Below are positions 1 to 5,753 of a DNA stretch of 6,032 bases, piece after piece; position 1 is the first letter of the stretch; every line of letters starts with the position of its first letter. The DNA is from DATBIO01 sp036556965. Lineage in GTDB: Bacteria > Acidobacteriota > Vicinamibacteria > Fen-336. Made by a program: the position numbers and the translations under genes. The stretch is from positions 1 through 6,032 of the forward strand of contig DATBIO010000255.1 in assembly GCA_036556965.1 (NCBI GenBank). Reading direction: 5' to 3'. The notes under the pieces were generated by a model. The model was not told the origin of the DNA and did not search any database. It worked only from the letters and a program-made list of their open reading frames with translations.

Positions 1-731
1 ACGCGCGCCTCTACGAGAGCGCGCAGGCCCTGGCCGTCCTCCAGGAGCGCCAGCGCCTGGCCCGCGACCTGCACGACTCCGTCACCCAGCTCCTCTTCAG
101 CACCAGCCTGATGGCGCAGTCCCTCGTCCCGGCCTGGCGCAAGGACCCCGCGGAGGGCGAGCGCCGGGCGCAGCGCCTCGTGCAGCTGAGCCGGTCGGCC
201 CTGGCCGAGATGCGCGCGCTGGTGGCGGGGCTGCGCCAGGACGAGGGCTCCGACTCCCCGGCCCCCCCGGGGGCCCTCGCCGACGCCGCCGGCGCGCCGC
301 GCGCGCTGGAGCGCGGGCTGCCCCAGGCCCTGCGCGGCTACGCCGCCCAGATCTGCGCGGCGGGGCCGGCGGTGGAGTTCGAGATGGACGGGTACCTCTC
401 CCAGCGCCCGGCGCGCGAGGCGGCGCTGTACCGCATCGCCCAGGAGGCCTTGAACAACGCGGTCAAGCACGCGGGGGCCGGGCACGTCCTCGTGCGGCTG
501 GCCGTGGAGAGGGGCCGCGTGCGCCTGACCGTGCGCGACGACGGCCGCGGCTTCCGCCCGCGCGGGGACGAGGACGGGGCCGGGCGCGACCCGGCCTCGG
601 CGGGCGGCGGCCTGGGCCTCCTCAGCATGCGCGACCGCGCGGAGGAGGCCGGCGGCGTCCTCCTCGTCACCACCCGGCCCGGCGCGGGCACCGCCGTGGA
701 GGCCGTCCTGCCCCTGGAGGTCACCCGATGA
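1..731 (+). CDS. Two-component sensor histidine kinase, HisKA_3/NarX-DegS type, C-terminal part (5' end outside window)
   Basis: This is the kinase core of a sensor that autophosphorylates on histidine and passes the phosphate to a response regulator, almost certainly the next gene. The frame is open from base 3, so the gene begins upstream; 242 residues are visible. The H-box reads RLARDLHDSVTQLLFS, with the phosphoacceptor His at visible residue 24 (bases 72-74), the HisKA_3 signature. The HATPase_c domain follows: N-box ALNNAVKHA with Asn pair at 151-152, G1 box DDGRGF from 179, and G2 box GGLGL near 202-206. The ATG at 111 lies after the H-box, so it cannot be the true start. The sensory and any membrane segments lie outside the window, so the signal is unknown. 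The stop overlaps the next start (ATGA, 728-731), which implies translational coupling. The class is clear; the specific orthologue is not. Confidence 0.93.
   Translation, partial: ARLYESAQALAVLQERQRLARDLHDSVTQLLFSTSLMAQSLVPAWRKDPAEGERRAQRLVQLSRSALAEMRALVAGLRQDEGSDSPAPPGALADAAGAPRALERGLPQALRGYAAQICAAGPAVEFEMDGYLSQRPAREAALYRIAQEALNNAVKHAGAGHVLVRLAVERGRVRLTVRDDGRGFRPRGDEDGAGRDPASAGGGLGLLSMRDRAEEAGGVLLVTTRPGAGTAVEAVLPLEVTR
716..720 (+). promoter_or_regulatory. Ribosome binding site of the response regulator
   Basis: A GGAGG lies 7 nt before the ATG at 728, inside the last codons of the kinase gene. It supports that start and allows re-initiation at the ATGA overlap. Confidence 0.75.
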
Positions 732-1387
732 GCGCCCCCATCCGAGTGATGATCGTGGACGACCACGAGATCGTGCGCGAGGGACTGCGCTCGGTGCTGG
801 AGCAGGAGCCGGACGTGGACCTGGTGGGAGAGGCCTCGGACGGCGAGGCGGCGGTGGCCCGCGCGCGCTCCCTCCAGCCCGAGGTGGTGCTCATGGACCT
901 CTCCATGCCGCGCCTGGACGGCATCGAGGCCCTCAAGCGCATCCGGCAGGACTGCCCGTCGTGCCAGGTGGTGGTGCTCACGAACTACGCCGAGGACCAG
1001 CGCGTGCGCGACGCCATCGCCGGCGGCGCCGTCGGCTACCTGCTGAAGGACGTCCTCAAGAGCGAGCTGCTGCGCGCCATCCGCAACGCGCGCGAGGGCC
1101 GGCCCTCGCTGCACGCCGAGGCCCAGCGCCACCTCATGCGCCGGGTGAACCCCCCGCCGGAGCATCCCGCCGACCGCCTGACCGCGCGCGAGCGCGAAGT
1201 GCTGGTCCTGATCGCGCGCGGCCAGAGCAACAAGGAGATCGCCGCCTCCCTGGGGCTCACGGAGGGCACGGTCAAGGGCTACGTCAGCGTCGTCTTCGAC
1301 AAGCTGGACGTGAGCGACCGCACGCAGGCCGCCCTGTACGCGGTGCGCCACGGCCTGGCCCCGCTGCAGGGACCCGAGCCGCGCTGA
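728..1387 (+). CDS. Response regulator, NarL/FixJ (LuxR-type HTH) family
   Basis: This is a DNA-binding transcription regulator controlled by phosphorylation, 219 aa, the normal length for the family. The receiver domain spans about residues 4-120. It has the acidic pair Asp11-Asp12, phosphoacceptor Asp57 in VVLMDLSMPRLDG, Thr85 and Lys107, so all key residues are intact. After a linker (about 121-148) comes a LuxR/GerE helix-turn-helix at about 149-211: LTAREREVLVLIARGQSNKE, then the recognition-helix region at 178-189. The start is fixed by the ATGA overlap with the kinase and by GGAGG 7 nt upstream. As HPK7-type kinases typically pair with NarL-type regulators, the upstream kinase is the likely partner. 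Target genes cannot be read from the window. The recognition helix reads EGTVKGYVSVVFDKL, where family members more often have TVKNHVSNIL. Confidence 0.96.
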   Translation: MSAPIRVMIVDDHEIVREGLRSVLEQEPDVDLVGEASDGEAAVARARSLQPEVVLMDLSMPRLDGIEALKRIRQDCPSCQVVVLTNYAEDQRVRDAIAGGAVGYLLKDVLKSELLRAIRNAREGRPSLHAEAQRHLMRRVNPPPEHPADRLTAREREVLVLIARGQSNKEIAASLGLTEGTVKGYVSVVFDKLDVSDRTQAALYAVRHGLAPLQGPEPR

Positions 1388-1388
1388 G

Positions 1389-1407
1389 GGCGTCTCCGAG
1401 GGGCGCC
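1389..1407 (+). terminator. Hairpin just after the response regulator stop, possible terminator without U-tract
   Basis: GGCGTCTC and GGGGCGCC flank a CGA loop. In + strand RNA this gives an 8-bp stem with two G-U pairs, starting 2 nt after the stop codon. No run of T follows, so it is not a standard intrinsic terminator. It could be a 3'-end stabilising hairpin, or a chance structure in GC-rich DNA. Confidence 0.35.
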
Positions 1408-1412
1408 TAGGG

Positions 1413-1445
1413 CCGGGCGTCCTCCGGCGGCGCGCGCTCGCCCGG
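1413..1445. repeat. Inverted repeat in the convergent intergenic region
   Basis: CCGGGCG (1413-1419) and CGCCCGG (1439-1445) are perfect 7-bp inverted copies with a 19-nt loop, between two converging genes. It could help end transcription from either side. At this base composition a 7-bp match can arise by chance. Apart from the hairpins listed here, 1388-1554 shows no gene I can support. Confidence 0.3.
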
Positions 1446-1548
1446 GGGGCTCAGGGCCAGCGCGGCGGCCAGGGAGGCGCAGGCGGTCGGGCCCATGGCG
1501 GCGAGCGTGAGGGCAGGCGGAGGTGCCGCGCTATCAGGATCTTGCCCT

Positions 1549-1565
1549 CGGGGCTCAGCGCCCCG
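1549..1565 (-). terminator. Stem-loop spanning the FecR stop codon
   Basis: CGGGGC and GCCCCG form a perfect 6-bp G/C stem around a 5-nt loop that contains the TGA stop of the FecR gene. No U-tract follows on the - strand. It may act as a weak terminator or 3'-end protector for the receptor-sigma-FecR unit, together with the 1413-1445 inverted repeat. Confidence 0.3.
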
Positions 1566-2544
1566 GCTCCTCGGCGGGCCCGATGCGCAGAACACCGTCC
1601 TCCAGGCGGTAGGGCAGGCCCACCGAGGGAAGCACGGCGGCCACCGCCTCCTCGGGGCCCAGGCCGCGCACGGAGCCGTGGAGGACCGTCGTCTCCGCGA
1701 GGCGCGCCGTGTCGCCGTCGGCGTAGCGCAGCGTCCAGCCGCCTTCGCGGCCGGCCCAGTCCAGGAACTCCCGCAGCGGCCGCCCGTCGATCTCCGCGGC
1801 CGGCACCACGGTGTGGACCCATGCCCAATCGGGGCCGTGCACGGGAACGGCGCCACGGCGGACGCCTCCTGCCTCCAGCCACAGCTCGGTTCCCGCGTCC
1901 GCTTCGACGCCCGGCGCCGCCGCGCCGGCCACGGCTACCCGCCCCTCGCGGACACGCACGCGCACGGCGTCCCCGCGCAGGCGCACCTCGAACTGCGTGC
2001 CGACCTCGCGCACGGACCCGCGCGGCGTGCGCACCTGCATCCCCGGACCAGGCGCGGCGCGCGCGGAGTCCACGTAGACCGCACCCTCCACCAGCTCGAG
2101 CACGCCGGGGGCCGTCCAGCGCGCGCGGGTGTCGCCGTCGAGGCGCACGGACTGGCCGCCCGCGGCGCGGAAGGCGGCCGCGCCCCCGGCGCCCGTGCGC
2201 AGAAAGGCGCCGGCCCGCGCCGCCTCTCCCGGCGCGAGGGGGGCCCAGCCGGCGCTCGTCTCCGCCTCCAGCACGCCACGCGCGGACTGCAGGTGGGCCA
2301 CGACCGCGGCCGGTGGTGCCGAAGGGCCGCGCCCCGGCCACGAGCGCGTCGTGACCACCACCGCGGCCAGGGCGGCGGCCAGCGAGGCGGCGCCGAGCGC
2401 CCACCGGCGGCGCCGGCGCGCCTCCACGCCCGCGCGCCACGCGCGCTGTACGTGGAGGCGCGCGCGCTCCACGCGCTCGGGGGAGGGAACGGGCCGCGGC
2501 CCCGCCAGGCGGAGCAGCTCCTCCAGGCGATCGGTGCCGTTCAT
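1555..2544 (-). CDS. FecR-like transmembrane anti-sigma factor with C-terminal STN-like domain
   Basis: This 329-aa protein is a single-pass inner-membrane sigma regulator. A short cytoplasmic part (about 1-42) ends in five arginines (43-47), followed by a hydrophobic segment (about 48-66), giving an N-in topology. The periplasmic FecR domain runs about 80-207; VRTPRGSVREVGTQFEVR at 171-188 is its hallmark. Residues about 249-322 (IDGRPLREFLDWAG, later VLHGSVRGLGPEEAV and YRLEDGVLRI) look like an STN domain, the fold by which FecR/PupR-type proteins contact the receptor. By family knowledge the N-terminus binds the sigma factor and the periplasmic part senses the receptor. The ATG start overlaps the sigma stop (ATGA), with GGAGG 6 nt upstream. 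The cytoplasmic domain is short and lacks the HXXXCXXC zinc motif of ZAS anti-sigmas. Whether it inhibits or also activates sigma cannot be told. Confidence 0.88.
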   Translation of the reverse strand: MNGTDRLEELLRLAGPRPVPSPERVERARLHVQRAWRAGVEARRRRRWALGAASLAAALAAVVVTTRSWPGRGPSAPPAAVVAHLQSARGVLEAETSAGWAPLAPGEAARAGAFLRTGAGGAAAFRAAGGQSVRLDGDTRARWTAPGVLELVEGAVYVDSARAAPGPGMQVRTPRGSVREVGTQFEVRLRGDAVRVRVREGRVAVAGAAAPGVEADAGTELWLEAGGVRRGAVPVHGPDWAWVHTVVPAAEIDGRPLREFLDWAGREGGWTLRYADGDTARLAETTVLHGSVRGLGPEEAVAAVLPSVGLPYRLEDGVLRIGPAEEPGR

Positions 2545-3128
2545 CCGTTGCCTCCGTTCTCCAGGGCCAGGGCCGAGAAGCCGTCGCGGAAGGCCTCGCG
2601 CGCGCGGCTGAGCAGGGACTCCGCGGCCTTGGCGCCCGTGCCCAGGCGCTGCGCGATCTCCCGGACGCTGAGGCCCTGGATGTACTTCCACTCCAGGGCG
2701 TCGCCGTACCGGCCGGGCAGCGCGTCGAGCACGAGCTGGACGCGCCGCGCCAGCTGGCTCCGGCGCAGCGACTCCTCCGGGCCGGGCGGAGGGCCTCCGA
2801 GCGACTCGAGGGCCGCGCGGACCTCGGGCGCCTCCTCCACCAGCTCGACCCGGCGCGCCCGGCCCCGGTTGCGCTCCCACCAGGCGGAGACCTCGTGGCG
2901 GCAGAGCGTGCAGAGCCAGGTGAACAGCGACGCCTCCCCTCGGTAGCGGTCGATCTTCAGCGCGCCCCGCGCCAGCGCCGCCTGTGCCACCTCCTCCGCG
3001 GCGTCCTCGTCGCGGTCGAGGCGCGCCAGCGCGAAGCGGAAGACGGACGGGAAGTACGCCTCGAAGAACGCGGCGAAGGCCGCCTCGTCGCCGACCGCCA
3101 TGCGCCGGGCCAGGTCGAGGTCGGTCAC
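2541..3128 (-). CDS. ECF-type RNA polymerase sigma factor
   Basis: This is an alternative sigma factor of 195 aa, usual for ECF sigmas, which carry only regions 2 and 4. Sigma2 covers about residues 20-88 (YFPSVFRFALARL, DAAEEVAQAAL, YRGEASLFTWL). A Pro/Gly-rich linker with PPPGPEESLRR follows. Sigma4 covers about 132-185 (LDALPGRYGDALEWKY, then LSVREIAQRLG as the -35-binding helix-turn-helix). I chose the GTG start at 3128 because GGAGG sits 7 nt upstream and the protein then opens directly with the family-like start VTDLDLARRMAVGDEAAF. An ATG at 3212 would add 28 poorly conserved-looking residues and overlap the receptor. It lies 28 nt after the receptor and is coupled to the FecR gene. Likely targets include its own unit, but no promoter test is possible here. 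The motif CTLCRH (73-78) in sigma2 is a small oddity. Confidence 0.93.
   Translation of the reverse strand: MTDLDLARRMAVGDEAAFAAFFEAYFPSVFRFALARLDRDEDAAEEVAQAALARGALKIDRYRGEASLFTWLCTLCRHEVSAWWERNRGRARRVELVEEAPEVRAALESLGGPPPGPEESLRRSQLARRVQLVLDALPGRYGDALEWKYIQGLSVREIAQRLGTGAKAAESLLSRAREAFRDGFSALALENGGNG
2551..2555 (-). promoter_or_regulatory. Ribosome binding site of the FecR-like gene
   Basis: GGAGG on the - strand lies 6 nt before the ATG at 2544, inside the end of the sigma gene. It fixes that start over longer in-frame extensions that would run back through the sigma coding region. Confidence 0.75.
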
Positions 3129-3135
3129 GCCGGGG

Positions 3136-3140
3136 CCTCC
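3136..3140 (-). promoter_or_regulatory. Ribosome binding site deciding the GTG start of the sigma gene
   Basis: GGAGG on the - strand, 7 nt before GTG at 3128. It lies in the 28-nt receptor-sigma gap, within a possible hairpin (3129-3155) that could partly mask it. Confidence 0.7.
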
Positions 3141-3156
3141 GCGCGCAGGGCCGGCA

Positions 3157-5682
3157 TCAGAAGCGGAAACGCGCGCCGATGGTGGGCACGAGCGGGATCC
3201 CGTCCTCGCCATCCGTCACCACGACGTGCGGGCGCAGCGCCCCTGCGTCCAGCCGGATGTCCCAGTCGTAGGAGGTGGCATTGGCGCGGTTGAGCACGTT
3301 GAGCACCTCCGCGTAGAACGTCCAGCGCCCCTGGGGGCCCCGCGGCTGGACGGTCAGGCGCAGGTCGAGCTGGACGAAGGCGGGGAGGCGGATCGAGTTC
3401 AGCGTGTCGGCGCCCCCGGGGTCGGCGACGTAGACCGGGCGTCCGTCCTCGTCGCGGGCCGGGCGCACCTCCGTCCGGTCGCCGTCTCCGTCCGCGTCGC
3501 CGTCGTCCGGCGTACCCAGCACGAGCACGCCGCGGGGCGGCGTGGTGGGCCGGCCGGAGGCGAGGCGGAAGCTGCCCGACAGCTCCACGGCCCGGCTCAC
3601 GCGGAAGCCGCCCACCGCGGTCAGCGCGTGCGGCCGGTCGTAGTCGAAGGGGTACGTGCGGCCGTAGGCCGTCCGCTCCGTGACGCCCCAGGCATAGGAC
3701 AGCCAGCCGAAGGCGCGGGCGGAGGGCGCCTGGTCCCGGCGGACGTAGGCGAGGAGACCGTAGGCGTGGCCGTCCGCGGCGTTCACCGCTTCCGTGGTGA
3801 TGCGCGCCGCCACGGGGATGCCCCAGCGCAGCGCGGGCGGGTAGTCGTAGCGGGCGACGCGGGCGGCGCGCTCCTCCTCCGTCTCCAGGCGCCCCACCAC
3901 GAGGCGCTCGAAGTCGCGGTAGTAGCCCTCCAGCGACGCGGAGAGGCCGTGGCCCAGCGTCCGCTCAAGGCCCAGCACGAGGTGCAGCGCGCGCTCCTCG
4001 TCCAGCCGCGTCCCCTCCGCGGGCGAGAGCTCCACGAAGTAGTCGGAGTGGAGCAGCTTCTCGTAGCCCGGGCTCTGCGCGTGGAGGCCGGCGCCGAGCT
4101 TCAGGCGCCAGGACCCCAGCTCCAACGCCGACTGCAGGCGCGGCAGCACGGCGGTGGGGCGGCCGCCGCCCGTGCGCTCCAGGCGCAGCCCCGGTTGCAG
4201 CACGAGCCGGCCGAGGGCCAGCCGGTCCTGGAGGAAGAAGGCTCCGCGCTCGTTGTGGAGGCTGGAGTCGAGGAAGTCGGGCAGCGCGCTGCCCAGGATG
4301 ACGCTGGTGCCGTTGGCCTCCTCGTCGTTGCGGTCGCCCTCCAGCACGTAGCGCCAGCGCGTGTCCAGCCGGTGCGCCTCGAAGCCGGCCTCCAGGCGGT
4401 GGGTTGGTGCGAGCTGGAAGGCGACCTCCTGGCGCAGCGCCAGGTCCTCGACCTCGGCGCGGCGCACCATCTGGTAGGTCACGAGCTGGTGGTTCGCGTG
4501 ACCGGACACGGCGAGGGAGGGCCGCGCGAAGGAGACGCGAGTGTCGGTGAGGCCCTGGGCGTCGAGGTCGAGCGAGTCCTGGAACTCGTAGCGGGAGAGC
4601 ACGCCGCGCAGCCAGATCCGGCCGCCCACGGGCGCGTCGTAGCGCGCGGAGAGCAGGCCGGTGGACCCGTCGCTGACCACGGCGAGGGTGTCCGCGGCGT
4701 CGCTGAAGTCGCTGTCCGTGCCCTCGCGGCTGCGCACTCCGGAGAGGGCGACGCGGCCGCCGCCCGCGCCCCGCCACGACAGCTTGAACTGCAGGTCGTC
4801 GAAGGCGGGCAGGTCGTCGTCCAGCAGCCGCTCCGCCACCAGGTCGTAGTAGGTGCGGCGTCCCGCGAAGAGCCAGGACGCGGAGCCCTTCCCCAGGCGC
4901 CCTTCGATCACGGCGCTGGCGTCGGTGACGCTCGCGGAAGCGGCTCCCGCGAAGGCGGTGTCCCTCCGGCCGTCGCGGGTGTCCACCACGAGGATCGAGG
5001 AGAGGCGGTCGCCGTAGTGGGCGGGGAAGGCGCCCGGCATCAGCTCGAAGCGGCCCACCGTCTCCGGGTTGAAGCCGGCCACGGCCCCCATCAGGCGGAA
5101 CGGGTTGTGGATCTCGACGCCGTCCATCACGGTGAGGTTCTGGTCGGGAGCGCCCCCGCGCACGGCCACGCGCGAGTCGTAGAGCCCCGCTCCGCTGACC
5201 CCGGGCAGGAGCTGGAGGGCGCGGAAGACGTTGTCGACGGCGCCGGGCGCCTGGAACACCTGGTCCGCGGTCAGGGCTTGGGTGCCGGGAGGGGCGGTGG
5301 GCTCGCGGCCGGACACGTCCACCGTCTCGCTGAAGCGCACGGCCGGATCGCGGGGCGCCTCGCCCCCGGACGTCCCGGCGGGGCGCGGGCGCCGGGTCAC
5401 CACCAGCGTGTCCGCCGGCCCGGGCCGGATGACGAGGGAGTGGGGGGCCAGGACCTCGTCCAGGATCTTGCGCGGGGTCTTCGCGCTCGGCTCCTCGGCC
5501 ACCGACATCTCCGGGCGCACGAGGCGCGTGCTGTACACGACGTTGAGCCCCGAGGTGCGCAGGTCGGCGAGCACGTCGGAGAGGGGGCGGCCGGCGTAGC
5601 GTCCCGCCGGCTGCGCCGCCCCGGGAGAGGCCAGGGCCAGCACGGCCAGGGTGCACAGCCAGGTGCGGGAGTGGATCCTCAT
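3157..5682 (-). CDS. TonB-dependent outer-membrane receptor with N-terminal STN signalling domain
   Basis: This is an 841-aa outer-membrane transporter-transducer, energised by TonB-ExbBD and able to signal. A signal peptide covers about 1-24 (hydrophobic LAVLALASPGAAQ). The STN domain covers about 27-97 (YAGRPLSDVLADLRTSGLNV to DTLVVTRR). A possible TonB box, SETVDVSG, is at 118-125. The plug covers about 128-240 (NVFRALQLLPGVSGAG, VAVRGGAPDQNLTVMDGVEI). The rest is beta-barrel, with YAEVLNVLNRAN near the end and a terminal Phe, as usual for barrel insertion. The ATG at 5682 is chosen because the signal peptide follows at once; its Shine-Dalgarno is weak (GGGAT only). STN-bearing receptors typically work with an ECF sigma and a FecR protein, and both follow here. 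The ligand is unknown: a siderophore, glycan or other nutrient is possible. An Asp/Gly-rich stretch near residues 724-733 may be a metal-binding loop. Confidence 0.94.
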   Translation of the reverse strand: MRIHSRTWLCTLAVLALASPGAAQPAGRYAGRPLSDVLADLRTSGLNVVYSTRLVRPEMSVAEEPSAKTPRKILDEVLAPHSLVIRPGPADTLVVTRRPRPAGTSGGEAPRDPAVRFSETVDVSGREPTAPPGTQALTADQVFQAPGAVDNVFRALQLLPGVSGAGLYDSRVAVRGGAPDQNLTVMDGVEIHNPFRLMGAVAGFNPETVGRFELMPGAFPAHYGDRLSSILVVDTRDGRRDTAFAGAASASVTDASAVIEGRLGKGSASWLFAGRRTYYDLVAERLLDDDLPAFDDLQFKLSWRGAGGGRVALSGVRSREGTDSDFSDAADTLAVVSDGSTGLLSARYDAPVGGRIWLRGVLSRYEFQDSLDLDAQGLTDTRVSFARPSLAVSGHANHQLVTYQMVRRAEVEDLALRQEVAFQLAPTHRLEAGFEAHRLDTRWRYVLEGDRNDEEANGTSVILGSALPDFLDSSLHNERGAFFLQDRLALGRLVLQPGLRLERTGGGRPTAVLPRLQSALELGSWRLKLGAGLHAQSPGYEKLLHSDYFVELSPAEGTRLDEERALHLVLGLERTLGHGLSASLEGYYRDFERLVVGRLETEEERAARVARYDYPPALRWGIPVAARITTEAVNAADGHAYGLLAYVRRDQAPSARAFGWLSYAWGVTERTAYGRTYPFDYDRPHALTAVGGFRVSRAVELSGSFRLASGRPTTPPRGVLVLGTPDDGDADGDGDRTEVRPARDEDGRPVYVADPGGADTLNSIRLPAFVQLDLRLTVQPRGPQGRWTFYAEVLNVLNRANATSYDWDIRLDAGALRPHVVVTDGEDGIPLVPTIGARFRF

Positions 5683-5691
5683 GTCATCCCG

Positions 5692-5720
5692 TGAGACGGC
5701 CCAACGCGCGCGAATCCTTC
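5692..5720 (-). promoter_or_regulatory. Speculative promoter before the receptor gene
   Basis: On the - strand GAAGGA (5720-5715) and GTCTCA (5697-5692) are separated by 17 nt, a spacing and GTC element that fit ECF-type promoters loosely. Transcription would then start only a few bases before the receptor ATG, which would match its weak Shine-Dalgarno. This is pattern-matching in a GC-rich region and weak evidence. Confidence 0.15.
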
Positions 5721-5722
5721 GC
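5710..5722. repeat. Short inverted repeat upstream of the receptor gene
   Basis: GCGAA-TCC-TTCGC is a perfect 5-bp inverted repeat with a 3-nt centre. It lies 28-40 nt before the receptor ATG, in the 71-nt gap between the TPR gene and the receptor. It could be an operator half-site pair or a small RNA hairpin ending the upstream transcript. Chance is possible. Confidence 0.3.
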
Positions 5723-5753
5723 TCCGCCACGGGGGGGCCGCGCCCTGATGCCG

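Noticed and set aside
111..731. Histidine kinase starting at the ATG at 111
   Set aside because: The H-box with the phosphoacceptor His lies upstream at 72-74 in the same open frame, so the gene starts before the window.
338..1351. Open frame on the - strand opposite the kinase and response regulator
   Set aside because: It spans two clear two-component genes and shows only a low-complexity His/Val/Arg-rich product.
1408..1497. 29-codon open frame on the - strand after the FecR gene, with a short hydrophobic stretch
   Set aside because: It has no ribosome binding site, a Pro-rich tail and no sign of coding pressure; it is most likely chance.
1555..2880. FecR protein extended upstream to 2880
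   Set aside because: The extra part would run through the sigma gene in another frame. The ATG at 2544 has a good ribosome binding site and an ATGA overlap.
1495..2946. Long open frame on the + strand opposite the FecR and sigma genes
   Set aside because: It crosses two well-supported genes, has no recognisable motif and has the composition of an antisense shadow.
2541..3212. Longer sigma factor starting at the ATG at 3212
   Set aside because: It would overlap the receptor by 56 nt and add residues unlike ECF sigmas. The GTG at 3128 has a GGAGG at good spacing.
3100..5694. Very long open frame (864 codons) on the + strand opposite the receptor gene
   Set aside because: It is rich in Val, Ala, Arg, Gly and His with no domain or motif, and it mirrors the receptor codons. 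In GC-rich DNA antisense frames stay open because stop codons are rare.
5731..5737. Run of seven G as a phase-variation tract
   Set aside because: It lies outside coding sequence, is short, and runs of G are expected at this base composition.
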